Shown piece after piece: positions 54,224 through 63,398 of a DNA stretch of 64,000 bases. The DNA comes from Paraburkholderia mimosarum LMG 23256 = NBRC 106338. GTDB lineage: Bacteria > Pseudomonadota > Gammaproteobacteria > Burkholderiales > Burkholderiaceae. Below the pieces are notes generated by a model. It had not been told where the DNA came from, did no database searches, and saw only the letters and a list, made by a program, of their open reading frames with translations. Position 1 is the stretch's first letter; each line of letters opens with the position of its first letter. The position numbers and the translations under genes are program-made. The stretch is taken from the NCBI RefSeq assembly GCF_000739815.1, contig NZ_BBJJ01000009.1, positions 1 to 64,000 of the forward strand, in the 5' to 3' direction.

Positions 54224-55903
54224 ATGTACCAATACGATCAGTACGACCAGACCATCGTCGACGAACGCGTCGCGCAATACAGCGACCAGGTTCGCCGCCG
54301 CCTGTCGGGCGAATTGAGCGAAGAGGAATTTCGTCCGCTGCGCCTGCAGAACGGCCTGTACTACCAGCGCCACGCCTACATGCACCGCATCGCGATTCCG
54401 TACGGCAACTTGCGCAGCGACCAGTTGCGCATGCTCGGACGCATCGCGCGCGAGCACGATCGCGGCTACGGCCATTTCTCGACGCGCTCGAACATCCAGT
54501 TCAACTGGATCAAGCTCGAAGAAACGCCGGAGATCCTGCGCAAGCTCGCTTCGGTGCAAATGCACGGCATCCAGACCTCGGGCAATTGCATCCGCAACAT
54601 CACCGCCGACCAGTTCGCGGGCGTCGCGCCCGACGAAGTCGTCGATCCGCGCCCGTGGTCCGAGATCCTGCGCCAGTGGTCGACGTTCCACCCCGAGTTC
54701 GCATGGCTGCCGCGCAAGTTCAAGATCGCCGTGTCGGGCTCGAAGGAGGACCGCGCCGCCGTGCAGATCCACGACCTGGGCGTCTACCTCGAGCGCAACG
54801 AGCAGGGTGAAGTCGTCGCGAGCATCCTCGCGGGCGGGGGCCTCGGCCGCACGCCGATCGTCGGCGCCATCATCAAGCGCGACCTGCCGTGGCAGCACCT
54901 GTTGACCTACTGCGAAGCCGTGCTGCGCGTGTACAACCGCTACGGCCGCCGCGACAACATGTACAAGGCGCGCATCAAGATTCTCGTGAAGGCGCTCTCG
55001 CCGGCGAAGTTCGCCGACCAGGTGGAAGAAGAGTGGCTGCACCTGAAGGACGGACCCTCGACGCTCACGCAGGAAGAAGTCGACCGCGTCTCGCAGTACT
55101 TCGCGCCGCCGGTCTATGAAAAGATCGCCGACACGGACACCTCGTACGAGAAACATCTGCTGGAGGACCGCGCGTTCGCGCGCTGGGTCGAGCGCAACGT
55201 GCGTCCGCACCGCGTGCCGGGCTACGCGTCGGTCACGCTTTCGCTCAAGCCGCGCAACATCGCGCCGGGCGACGCCACCGATGCGCAAATGGAAGCCGTG
55301 GCCGATTGGGCCGACGAATACTCGTTCGGCCAGATCCGCGTCTCGCACGAGCAGAACCTGATCCTCGCCGACGTCAAGAAGCGCGATCTCTTCGCGCTGT
55401 GGGAAAAGGCGAAAGCGCAAGGTTTCGCGACCGCCAACATCGGCCTTCTGACCGACATCATCGCGTGCCCGGGCGGCGACTTCTGCTCGCTCGCCAACGC
55501 CAAGTCGATCCCCATCGCGCTCGCAATCCAGGAGCGCTTCGATAACCTCGATTTCGTCCACGACCTGGGCGACCTGTCGCTCAACATCTCGGGTTGCATG
55601 AACTCGTGCGGTCACCACCACGTCGGCAACATCGGCATTCTGGGCGTGGACAAGGACGGCGCGGAGTGGTACCAGGTGTCGCTCGGCGGCGAGCAGGGCA
55701 ACGGCGCCAACGGCGCGCGCCTTGGCCGCGTGATCGGCCCGTCGTTCTCGGCCGAGGAAATGCCCGACGTGATCCAGAAGGTGATCGACACGTTCGTCGA
55801 ACTGCGCATCGACGGCGAGCGTTTCATCGACACCTATGACCGCATCGGCATCGCGCCCTTCAAGGAGCGCGTGTACGCTTCGCGCCAGCCGGCCCACGCC
55901 TGA
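54224..55903 (+). CDS. cysI: Sulfite (or nitrite) reductase hemoprotein, siroheme/4Fe-4S
   Basis: A 559-residue enzyme. The siroheme-4Fe-4S cysteines are Cys415 and Cys421 in IIACPGGDFCSLAN and Cys458 and Cys462 in NISGCMNSCGHH. HFSTRSNIQFNWIKLE is the family's substrate-side motif. The cysH, cysD and cysN genes downstream favour sulfite reduction to sulfide over nitrite reduction. No separate cysJ flavoprotein is present in the window. Confidence 0.92.
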   Translation: MYQYDQYDQTIVDERVAQYSDQVRRRLSGELSEEEFRPLRLQNGLYYQRHAYMHRIAIPYGNLRSDQLRMLGRIAREHDRGYGHFSTRSNIQFNWIKLEETPEILRKLASVQMHGIQTSGNCIRNITADQFAGVAPDEVVDPRPWSEILRQWSTFHPEFAWLPRKFKIAVSGSKEDRAAVQIHDLGVYLERNEQGEVVASILAGGGLGRTPIVGAIIKRDLPWQHLLTYCEAVLRVYNRYGRRDNMYKARIKILVKALSPAKFADQVEEEWLHLKDGPSTLTQEEVDRVSQYFAPPVYEKIADTDTSYEKHLLEDRAFARWVERNVRPHRVPGYASVTLSLKPRNIAPGDATDAQMEAVADWADEYSFGQIRVSHEQNLILADVKKRDLFALWEKAKAQGFATANIGLLTDIIACPGGDFCSLANAKSIPIALAIQERFDNLDFVHDLGDLSLNISGCMNSCGHHHVGNIGILGVDKDGAEWYQVSLGGEQGNGANGARLGRVIGPSFSAEEMPDVIQKVIDTFVELRIDGERFIDTYDRIGIAPFKERVYASRQPAHA

Positions 55904-55956
55904 AGCATGCAAGAGAGCATGCAACAGGGCACGCAACGAGATACGAGATTCGAGCA

Positions 55957-56493
55957 ATGGCATTGATCATCAAAAAACGCGAGATCGTCGAAGACAACTG
56001 GCAAGTCGTGCGTGCGGCCGAAGACGGCGCGCTGCCCGAGGTTGCCGCGCTGCCGGCCGGCAAGGTGCTGGTCCCGCTGGCGCTGTGGCAGGCCGGACGC
56101 GACGCGCTCGTCGCCTCGCGCGGCAAGGACGAGCTCGGCGTGTGGCTCGCGCCGGACAGCGAACCGGCCGATATCGCCGGCGACTTCGACAAGCTCGCGC
56201 TGATCGGCGTGGACTTCCCGGTGTTCCGCGATGGCCGGGGCTTTTCGATCGCCCGTCTGCTGCGCGAGCGCTATGGTTACAAGGGCGAGCTGCGCGCAAT
56301 CGGCGACGTACTGCGCGACCAGCTGCGCTTTCACGAGCGCTGCGGCTTCGATTCGTTCGCCGTGCGCGCCGACAAGGACATCCACGACGCGCTCAAGGCG
56401 TTCACGGAATTCACGGTGCAGTACCAGGGCGCGTTCGACGAGCCGTCGCCGCTGTTCCGCCGCCGCCTCGCTCAACAAGGCGCGGAAGCATGA
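55957..56493 (+). CDS. DUF934 family protein of the cys operon
   Basis: A 178-residue protein of DUF934. LGVWLAPDSEPADIAGDFDKLALIGVDFPVFRDGRGFSIARLLRERYGYKGELRAIGDVLRDQL covers the characteristic core. The family is regularly encoded next to cysI and is thought to serve sulfite reduction, but no reaction is established. Its stop overlaps the cysH start by 4 bases. Confidence 0.88.
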   Translation: MALIIKKREIVEDNWQVVRAAEDGALPEVAALPAGKVLVPLALWQAGRDALVASRGKDELGVWLAPDSEPADIAGDFDKLALIGVDFPVFRDGRGFSIARLLRERYGYKGELRAIGDVLRDQLRFHERCGFDSFAVRADKDIHDALKAFTEFTVQYQGAFDEPSPLFRRRLAQQGAEA

Positions 56494-57245
56494 GCACGGC
56501 CGCCAGCGAAATCACGGCTGACCTGCAGGCGAAGATCGAGCGCCTCGACGCACTGCTCGATTCCATCGCCGCACGTCATGCCAGCGTCAAGCTAGCCAGC
56601 AGCCTCGCCGCCGAGGACATGCTGCTCACCCATGCGATCCTCTCGCGCGGCGTGAAAGTCGGCATCTTCTCGCTGAACACGGGCCGCCTGCATGCGGAAA
56701 CGCTCGGCATGATCGATGCGGTGCGCGAGCGCTACGGCTACGAGATCGAGCAGTTCCATCCGCTGCAGGACGCCGTGGACGAATACGTGAGCCAGCACGG
56801 CCTGAACGCTTTTTACGAGAGCGTGGACCTGCGCAAGCGCTGCTGCGAAATCCGCAAGGTCGAGCCGCTGAACCGCGCGCTCGCGGGCGTTTCGGCCTGG
56901 GTCACGGGCCAGCGTCGCGAGCAGTCGGTCACGCGTGCGGAACTGCACGAGGAAGAACGCGACGAAGCACGCAGCATCGACAAGTTCAATCCGCTCGCGG
57001 ACTGGACCGAAGCCGATGTCTGGGCTTACCTGCGCGCCTACGAGGTGCCGGTGAACCCGCTGCATGCGCGCGGCTATCCGAGCATCGGCTGCGAGCCCTG
57101 CACGCGCGCGATCCGTCCCGGCGAGGACAGCCGCGCGGGCCGCTGGTGGTGGGAATCGCGCGACACGAAGGAGTGTGGCCTGCATATCACGTCTGTCTCG
57201 GCCATTCCCGTAGTCGAAGCGACTTCGATCACCCAGCCGAACTAA
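56490..57245 (+). CDS. cysH: Assimilatory APS reductase (CysH, CC-type)
   Basis: A 251-residue PAPS/APS reductase-family enzyme. Cys118-Cys119, Cys201, Cys204 and the catalytic Cys229 (ECGLH) are all present. The paired CC and CxxC motifs bind a 4Fe-4S cluster and mark the APS-reducing class, as opposed to the PAPS-only enzymes that lack them. It therefore probably reduces APS to sulfite with thioredoxin. The ATG at 56490 overlaps the DUF934 stop. Confidence 0.92.
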   Translation: MSTAASEITADLQAKIERLDALLDSIAARHASVKLASSLAAEDMLLTHAILSRGVKVGIFSLNTGRLHAETLGMIDAVRERYGYEIEQFHPLQDAVDEYVSQHGLNAFYESVDLRKRCCEIRKVEPLNRALAGVSAWVTGQRREQSVTRAELHEEERDEARSIDKFNPLADWTEADVWAYLRAYEVPVNPLHARGYPSIGCEPCTRAIRPGEDSRAGRWWWESRDTKECGLHITSVSAIPVVEATSITQPN

Positions 57246-57344
57246 GATTCAGTTTGCCGCGCCGTTCGTGTAGACCGGCGCGCTACCGAACACCGAGTAC
57301 TGCGTGCCCCGTCAAAAGGGTGCGAATCAACGAAGGATCCGAAC

Positions 57345-58307
57345 ATGAGCACCACGCTCGACTCAGCAGTGAACGCACCGCTCCAGGTCACGGCGAACCG
57401 CATGGACCATCTCGACTGGCTCGAAGCCGAGTCGATCCATATCCTGCGCGAACTCGTCGCCGAATGCAGCAAGCCCGCGCTGCTGTTTTCGGGCGGCAAG
57501 GACTCGGTCGTCGTGCTGGCGCTCGCGCTGAAGGCGTTCGGCCTCGGCGCGAACCGCAAGACCGCGCTGCCGTTCCCGCTCGTGCACATCGACACGGGTC
57601 ACAACTACGAGGAAGTGATCGACTTTCGCGATCGCCGCGCGGCCGAGATCGGTGCGGAACTCGTGGTCGGCCACGTGGAAGATTCGATCAAGCGCGGCAC
57701 CGTGCGCCTGCGCCGCGAAACCGATTCGCGCAACGCCGCGCAAGCGGTCACGCTGCTCGAAACCATCGAGCAATACGGCTACACGGCGATGATCGGCGGG
57801 GCGCGCCGCGACGAAGAGAAGGCCCGCGCGAAGGAGCGCATCTTCTCGTTCCGCGACGAATTCGGCCAGTGGGATCCGAAGGCGCAGCGCCCGGAACTCT
57901 GGAGCCTCTATAACGCGCGCCTGCACAACGGCGAGCACCTGCGCGTGTTCCCGATCTCGAACTGGACGGAACTCGATGTGTGGCAATACATCGAGCGCGA
58001 GAAGCTCGAACTGCCGTCGATCTACTATGCGCACCAGCGCGAGATCGTGCGCCGCAACGGCCTGCTCGTGCCGGTCACGCCGCTCACGCCGATGAAGGAA
58101 GGCGAAGTCAGCGAGATGGCGCAGGTGCGTTTTCGCACCGTGGGCGACATCAGCTGCACCTGCCCCGTGGCGAGCGATGCCGACACCGTCGAGAAGATCA
58201 TCGCCGAAACGGCCGTGACCGAAATCACGGAACGCGGCGCGACGCGCATGGACGACCAGGCGTCGGAAGCGGCGATGGAACAGCGCAAGAAGCAAGGTTA
58301 TTTCTAA
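57345..58307 (+). CDS. cysD: Sulfate adenylyltransferase small subunit CysD
   Basis: A 320-residue PP-loop ATP-pyrophosphatase. The loop SGGKDS (49-54) is intact, followed by FPLVHIDTGHNYEEVIDFRD and MIGGARRDEEKARAKERIFSFRD. It activates sulfate to APS with CysN. It starts 99 bases after cysH. Confidence 0.95.
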   Translation: MSTTLDSAVNAPLQVTANRMDHLDWLEAESIHILRELVAECSKPALLFSGGKDSVVVLALALKAFGLGANRKTALPFPLVHIDTGHNYEEVIDFRDRRAAEIGAELVVGHVEDSIKRGTVRLRRETDSRNAAQAVTLLETIEQYGYTAMIGGARRDEEKARAKERIFSFRDEFGQWDPKAQRPELWSLYNARLHNGEHLRVFPISNWTELDVWQYIEREKLELPSIYYAHQREIVRRNGLLVPVTPLTPMKEGEVSEMAQVRFRTVGDISCTCPVASDADTVEKIIAETAVTEITERGATRMDDQASEAAMEQRKKQGYF

Positions 58308-58332
58308 AGAGCACGCAGAGGAAAAACTAGAC

Positions 58333-59649
58333 ATGGTTACGACACACCAACCTGAAGACCTCGGCGTGCTGCGCTTCATCACGGCAGGCAGCGTGGACGA
58401 CGGCAAGAGCACGCTGATCGGCCGCCTGCTGTACGACAGCAAGGCTGTCCTGAGCGATCAGCTTTCGGCGCTCTCGCGCGCGAAGAACAAGCGCACCGTC
58501 GGCGACGAAATCGACCTGTCGCTGCTCACCGACGGCCTCGAAGCCGAGCGCGAGCAAGGCATCACGATCGACGTGGCGTACCGCTACTTCGCCACGGCCA
58601 AGCGCAAGTTCATCATCGCCGACACCCCGGGCCACGAGCAGTACACGCGCAACATGGTGACGGGTGCGTCGACCGCGCACGCCGCGATCATCCTGATCGA
58701 CCCCACGCGCGTGACGGTCGAGAACGGCGTCACGCAACTGCTGCCGCAAACCAAGCGCCACAGCGCCATCGTCAAGCTGCTCGGCCTGCAACACGTGATC
58801 GTCGCGATCAACAAGATGGATCTGGTCGACTACAGCGAGGCGACGTTCAATCTGATCCGCGAGGCGTATGTCGCGCTCGCGCGCCAGCTCGGCCTTGCCG
58901 ACGTGCGCTTCGTGCCGGTCTCGGCGCTCAAGGGCGACAACATCGTGGCCGCGAGCGAGCGCATGCCGTGGTACGCGGGCGAGCCGCTGCTCGACGTGCT
59001 CGAGCAACTGCCGGTCGCGCAGGCGACGGGTGAAGCGCTGCGCTTTCCGGTGCAGTGGGTCGCGCGCCAGGACGGCTCCAGCGCCGACGACTTCCGCGGC
59101 TACATGGGCCGTGTGGAATCAGGCGAAGTGAAAGTGGGCGACGCCATCACGGTGCAGCCAGCCGGCCGCCAGGCGACGGTCGCCGAGATCATCGCGCCGG
59201 TGCCGGGCGGCACGGCGCAGGTCGACCGCGCGTTCGCGGGGCAGACCGTCACGATCCGTCTCGCCGAAGACGTGGACGTCTCGCGCGGCGACACGTTCGT
59301 GCCCGTTTCGGAGAGCGCCCAGCCGGCGAAGAAGCTCGAGGCGGACCTCTGCTGGTTCGACGACGAGCCGCTCGCGCCGCAACGCAAGTACCTGCTCAAG
59401 CAGACCACGAGCACGGTGTTCGCGAAGATCGGCGCGCTCAAGCAGGTGCTCGATGTGCACACGCTCTCGCACGCCACCGACCGCCACGAACTTGCGATGA
59501 ACGATATCGGCCGCGTGACGCTCTCGCTGCAAAAGCCGATCGTCGCCGACCTGTATGATGCGAATCCTGGCACGGGCGCGTTCGTGCTGATCGACGAAGC
59601 GACGCATCACACGGTGGCTGCGGGCATGATCCGCGCGTTTTCGGCCTGA
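58333..59649 (+). CDS. cysN: Sulfate adenylyltransferase large subunit CysN (GTPase)
   Basis: A 438-residue EF-Tu-like GTPase. It has GSVDDGKST (19-27), the switch II region DTPGHEQYTRNMVTGAS and NKMD, followed by two beta-barrel domains. There is no CysC kinase domain at the C-terminus, and no cysC gene nearby. Together with the CC-type CysH this fits direct APS reduction. It lies 25 bases after cysD. Confidence 0.95.
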   Translation: MVTTHQPEDLGVLRFITAGSVDDGKSTLIGRLLYDSKAVLSDQLSALSRAKNKRTVGDEIDLSLLTDGLEAEREQGITIDVAYRYFATAKRKFIIADTPGHEQYTRNMVTGASTAHAAIILIDPTRVTVENGVTQLLPQTKRHSAIVKLLGLQHVIVAINKMDLVDYSEATFNLIREAYVALARQLGLADVRFVPVSALKGDNIVAASERMPWYAGEPLLDVLEQLPVAQATGEALRFPVQWVARQDGSSADDFRGYMGRVESGEVKVGDAITVQPAGRQATVAEIIAPVPGGTAQVDRAFAGQTVTIRLAEDVDVSRGDTFVPVSESAQPAKKLEADLCWFDDEPLAPQRKYLLKQTTSTVFAKIGALKQVLDVHTLSHATDRHELAMNDIGRVTLSLQKPIVADLYDANPGTGAFVLIDEATHHTVAAGMIRAFSA

Positions 59650-59711
59650 GGCTTCGGGTCGGGCGCGGGATGACGGCGTGCGCCCGGTAGCAACAGGAGA
59701 TTCACAAGCAA

Positions 59712-60485
59712 ATGGGCAAGGTATATCTGATCGGCGCGGGACCGGGCGCAGCGGACCTCATCACGGTTCGCGGCGCGCGGCTGCTCGCGAGCGCCGACGT
59801 CGTGCTGCACGACGCGCTCGTCGAGCCCGCCATGCTCGACTACGCGCCGCAAACCGCGAAGTTCATCGCGGTCGGCAAGCGTTGCGGGCAACGGTCCACG
59901 GCGCAGCACTTCATCAACAAGCAACTCGTCGATGCGGCGCGCGAGCACGCCGTGGTCGTGCGCCTGAAGGGCGGCGACCCGATGCTGTTCGGCCGCGCCG
60001 ACGAGGAAATGCGCGCGCTGGAAGCGGCCGGCATCGAGTTCGAAGTGGTGCCGGGCATTACGGCGGCGCTCGCTGGCGCGGCGACGCTCCAGCGCTCGCT
60101 CACGCTGCGCGGCGTGGCGCGCAGCGTGGCGCTCGCCACGTATTCGCGCGCGGCGGGCAGCGAGGAGATTCGCGAGCACGTTAGCGCCGATTCGCTCGTC
60201 TTCTACATGGGCCGCGACAGCGCGCCCGAGATCGCGCGCCAGCTCATCGAGGCGGGCCGCGCGGGCACGACGCCCGTGGCGATCGTCGAAGCTTGCAGCA
60301 CGACGCGTGAGCGCATGCTCACGCTCACGCTGGCGGGACTTGCCGCGGGCGAGGCGCAGGACTGGCTCGACCCGGCACAGCCGAGCCTGCTCATGATCGG
60401 CGATGCGTTCGCCGAGCGGGCAGGGCAGGCGCTGCTGGAAGATGACGCGCAGGATGATCGTCAACGTCGCCGGGCGGCGGCGTAA
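59712..60485 (+). CDS. cobA: Uroporphyrinogen-III C-methyltransferase (siroheme synthesis)
   Basis: A 257-residue SUMT. It has the N-terminal KVYLIGAGPGAADLITVRG, VVRLKGGDPMLFGRA (the GGDP loop) and VVPGITAALAGAATL. It makes precorrin-2 for siroheme, the cofactor of CysI. It lacks the CysG dehydrogenase/ferrochelatase domain, so those steps need other enzymes. It ends the operon just before a strong terminator. Confidence 0.93.
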   Translation: MGKVYLIGAGPGAADLITVRGARLLASADVVLHDALVEPAMLDYAPQTAKFIAVGKRCGQRSTAQHFINKQLVDAAREHAVVVRLKGGDPMLFGRADEEMRALEAAGIEFEVVPGITAALAGAATLQRSLTLRGVARSVALATYSRAAGSEEIREHVSADSLVFYMGRDSAPEIARQLIEAGRAGTTPVAIVEACSTTRERMLTLTLAGLAAGEAQDWLDPAQPSLLMIGDAFAERAGQALLEDDAQDDRQRRRAAA

Positions 60486-60508
60486 GTCGCCATCGAGGAG
60501 CCAAATGC

Positions 60509-60545
60509 AAAACGGGCTCGCAGCAACAGCGAGCCCGTTTTTTTA
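60509..60545 (+). terminator. Rho-independent terminator of the cys operon
   Basis: AAAACGGGCTCGC pairs perfectly with GCGAGCCCGTTTT over a 7-base loop and is followed by further Ts. It lies 24 bases after the cobA stop. Confidence 0.93.
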
Positions 60546-60567
60546 TGCGTGAGCGTGGCGGGTTCGG

Positions 60568-60945
60568 CTAGTCGCCCACGTTTTCGAGGCAATACCGCAC
60601 GACCGCATCGAGTACCGCATCGTCTTCGCCGACGGCCCCTGCACAGCGCAGGCGAACATTGGGGTGCCGGGCCTGACATTGCGCGATCAGCGCGGGCAGA
60701 TCGCGGCGCACATGGCCGCCCTGGCCGAAGAACACGGGCACGACCGTGATCGTGTCGCAGCCCGCCGCGGCCTGTCCGTCAATGGCGTCGGGCAGGCTCG
60801 GCGTCATGAGTTCGAGAAAAGCGAGGCCGACCGGACCCGCATCGCCGCGTGCGGCGGCGAGCTTCGCGGCGAGCCGCTGAAACGGCTCTTGCCAGCGCGC
60901 ATCACGCGCGCCGTGGCCGAAGAGGATCATGCCGTGGTTGCCCAT
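60568..60945 (-). CDS. cbiX: Single-domain CbiX/SirB-type chelatase
   Basis: A 125-residue short CbiX. ILFGHGARDARWQEPFQRLA carries the metal-binding His near the N-terminus and VPVFFGQGGHVRRDLP the second conserved His. Such enzymes insert iron or cobalt into sirohydrochlorin, matching cobA next door, which converges on it. The ATG at 60945 is chosen. Starts 18 bases upstream or 15 bases downstream (MILFGHG) are also possible. Confidence 0.87.
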   Translation of the reverse strand: MGNHGMILFGHGARDARWQEPFQRLAAKLAAARGDAGPVGLAFLELMTPSLPDAIDGQAAAGCDTITVVPVFFGQGGHVRRDLPALIAQCQARHPNVRLRCAGAVGEDDAVLDAVVRYCLENVGD

Positions 60946-60999
60946 GCGTGCAGGCTCCCGCAATTCAGTTGGTCAATGAGCGGGCGAGGGCGCCCGCCG

Positions 61000-62148
61000 T
61001 CAATGCCGTTCGACCCATTTGAGCCCGATCAGACCGACCGCGAGATAGATCAGCCCCGGTGTCGCCGCCGTAAGCGGCGCGGGCCAGGTGTTCAGCGTCC
61101 CGACGTGCGAGAACAGGGTGTTGACGAGCTGGAAGCTCATGCCGAGCATGATCCCGCCGAACACCTTCATGCCCACCACGCCGGAGCGTGTATGCAGGTA
61201 TGCGAACGGCAGCGAGAGCACCAGCATCACGAACACGGCGAACGGGTAAAGCAGCTTGCGCCAGAACGCGATCTGGTAGCGTTGGGCGTCCTGGTGGTTT
61301 TCGGTTAGATGCTGGATGTAGCGGAACAGGTTGAACATCGACATCCGGTCAGGCGAGACGAGCAGCACCGAAAGGATGTTCGGCGTGAGTTCCGAGCGCA
61401 GCAAGTATTCGGGGGCCGACGTCTGCGTCGCGCGATAGACCGGATCGAGCGCATCGGCCGGCTGGTTCTGCGGCGGCGTCACGCTGAGCAGTTGGGTATC
61501 GGTCACGTCCTTGAGCAGCCAGTGGCCCGGCGGCTGGAAGGTGCCGCTTTTCGCGAGCCGCACATTGGAAAGCCGGAACTTCGAATCGAATTCGTAGATG
61601 CGCACGTTCGAGATGGTCGCGTTGGGCTGCAATTCGCCGACGTTCACGAAACGCGTGACCTGCTCGCCGTCGGCGCGCGCGGTGAGCGTGTCCTTGACCC
61701 ACACGCCCGACTGGAAGTCGCTCGACACCGCCGAGCCGAGCGCCTCCAGGCGCACGCGTTCGGAGAGCTGGTCGGTGTAGGGGCCGACCACTTCGCCGAT
61801 CAAATAGGTGAGCAGCACGAGCGGAATGCCGATCTTGAGCAGCGAGCGCAGCGCCTGGTTCGTGGCGAGGCCCGACACGCGAAAAATCGTGTACTCCGAA
61901 TTGGCGGCCATTTGCGCGAACACGTAGATTGCCGCGATGAGCGCCGCGACCGGAATGATCTCGTAAAGCCGCGAGGGCGCCTGGAGCGCCACGCGCAGCA
62001 CCGCGTACTGGAACTTGTAGTTGCCGTGGCCGACCGAGTTCAGCTCGTTGATGAGGTCGAAGAAGAAGAACAGGCCCGAGAAGGCGAACAGGATGAAGAT
62101 GAACGTCAGGTAAACCTGGCGAGCGAAGTATTTCTCGTAGATGCGCAT
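61000..62148 (-). CDS. lptG: LPS export permease LptG
   Basis: A 382-residue YjgQ-family protein. An N-terminal membrane segment group (MRIYEKYFARQVYLTFIFI and further) flanks a ~200-residue periplasmic jellyroll, with further membrane helices after about residue 290. With LptF and LptB it extracts LPS from the inner membrane. It starts 15 bases after the lptF stop. Confidence 0.93.
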   Translation of the reverse strand: MRIYEKYFARQVYLTFIFILFAFSGLFFFFDLINELNSVGHGNYKFQYAVLRVALQAPSRLYEIIPVAALIAAIYVFAQMAANSEYTIFRVSGLATNQALRSLLKIGIPLVLLTYLIGEVVGPYTDQLSERVRLEALGSAVSSDFQSGVWVKDTLTARADGEQVTRFVNVGELQPNATISNVRIYEFDSKFRLSNVRLAKSGTFQPPGHWLLKDVTDTQLLSVTPPQNQPADALDPVYRATQTSAPEYLLRSELTPNILSVLLVSPDRMSMFNLFRYIQHLTENHQDAQRYQIAFWRKLLYPFAVFVMLVLSLPFAYLHTRSGVVGMKVFGGIMLGMSFQLVNTLFSHVGTLNTWPAPLTAATPGLIYLAVGLIGLKWVERH

Positions 62149-62163
62149 CGGTCAGTTTCCCTC

Positions 62164-63264
62164 TCAGTTTCCAGGAGAGGCGCGGCGGAACATCGCACGT
62201 GTGAAGAGCGGCCGGTTGCGCACGCGTATCCAGAAGATGAACACGACCAGCGCGAGCACCACGACGTGCAGCGAGACGAGACCGACGCCGAACGCCATCT
62301 TGCCTTGCTCGATCTGCGATTGCACGACGTTGAGCAGGTTCGAATAGGTGAGGTAGATGAGCACCGCCATCACGAGATTGATCGTGCGGCTGCGGCGCGG
62401 GTTCTGGTACGCAAGCGGAATGCCGAGCAGCATCAGGTTGATCGCGATGAGCGGCAGGCCGGCGCGCCACGCGAGCTCGCCCAGGTTGTCGTTGGTGGGA
62501 TTGCGCAGGAGGCCCGGCGTGGACGTGGTGCTCGCCGACGGCGTGTTCACCACGGGCTGACTCGTGATCTTCACGCCGTAGCGCTGGAACTCGCTGATGC
62601 GGAAATCGGGGTGGCCCGGCTCGCCGTCGTAACGCCGGCCGTTTTCGAGCACGACGAAGCGGTCGCCGCCCTTCATGGTTTCGGTGTGGCCTGTCTTCGA
62701 GACGATCACGCTGACCTTGCCGTTTTCCGTACTCGTGACGAACACGTTCTCCACGCGGCCCTGGTCGGGGCTCATGCTTTCGATGAAGAACACGCGGTGC
62801 GTGGTGGGCGACTCGCGGAACTGCCCGGGCGCGAGCAGCGATACTTCATCGCGCTGCTGGAAGCGCGCGCGAATGAGCTTGCTTTGCGCGTTCGACCACG
62901 GCCAGCCGACGAACGCGAAGAACACGATGAGCAGGATGATCGGCGTGGCAAACGTGGCGACCGGCTTGATGAGGCGCGTGAGGCTCACCCCGGAGGAGAG
63001 CCACACGACCATTTCGGAATCCTTGTACCAGCGCGTGAGCACGAACAGGATCGACACGAAGAGCGTGACGATCAGCATCACGGCCATGTAGCCGATCACG
63101 GTCAGTCCGATGAGCACCAGCACGTCGCGCGGGTCGATCTGACCCGACGCGGCGAAGCCGACGATGCGGATCATCATCGTCGTCAGCATGATCGTGAGCA
63201 GAACCATGAACACGGCGCCGGCCGTGTACGCGAGTTCGCGCTGCAGGGAACGTTCGAAGATCAT
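62164..63264 (-). CDS. lptF: LPS export permease LptF
   Basis: A 366-residue YjgP-family protein. It opens [19 protein letters not shown], the typical LptF start, and has paired membrane helices on each side of a periplasmic domain. It forms an operon with lptG and is divergent from pepA, an arrangement common in beta- and gamma-proteobacteria. Confidence 0.93.
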   Translation of the reverse strand: MIFERSLQRELAYTAGAVFMVLLTIMLTTMMIRIVGFAASGQIDPRDVLVLIGLTVIGYMAVMLIVTLFVSILFVLTRWYKDSEMVVWLSSGVSLTRLIKPVATFATPIILLIVFFAFVGWPWSNAQSKLIRARFQQRDEVSLLAPGQFRESPTTHRVFFIESMSPDQGRVENVFVTSTENGKVSVIVSKTGHTETMKGGDRFVVLENGRRYDGEPGHPDFRISEFQRYGVKITSQPVVNTPSASTTSTPGLLRNPTNDNLGELAWRAGLPLIAINLMLLGIPLAYQNPRRSRTINLVMAVLIYLTYSNLLNVVQSQIEQGKMAFGVGLVSLHVVVLALVVFIFWIRVRNRPLFTRAMFRRASPGN

Positions 63265-63398
63265 TCTTGAAGGGCAGGGCGGGCGGCCCGTGCCGGGAGG
63301 CGCGCAGCTCGCGCAACCGCCCAGGAGCCGCCGCGGGAAAAATAGCGGATAATTGCGGCTTTCATCCTAAGCCCAGATTTTATCCGAGGACAAGCGCG
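63265..63398. promoter_or_regulatory. Divergent promoter region lptF-pepA
   Basis: This 134-base gap separates two divergently transcribed operons and must contain both promoters. AAAATAGCGGATAAT near 63340-63354 gives a TAAT-rich -10 candidate. No regulator site was recognised. Confidence 0.45.

Noticed and set aside
52916..55963. A 1015-codon minus-strand open frame over cysB and cysI
   Set aside because: It runs antisense to cysI and out of frame with cysB. Its composition is Arg/Ala/Asp-rich without motifs, so it is a GC-rich shadow.
61309..63270. A 653-codon plus-strand frame opposite lptF and lptG
   Set aside because: It is antisense to two well-supported LPS export genes, and its charged low-complexity translation has no homology features.
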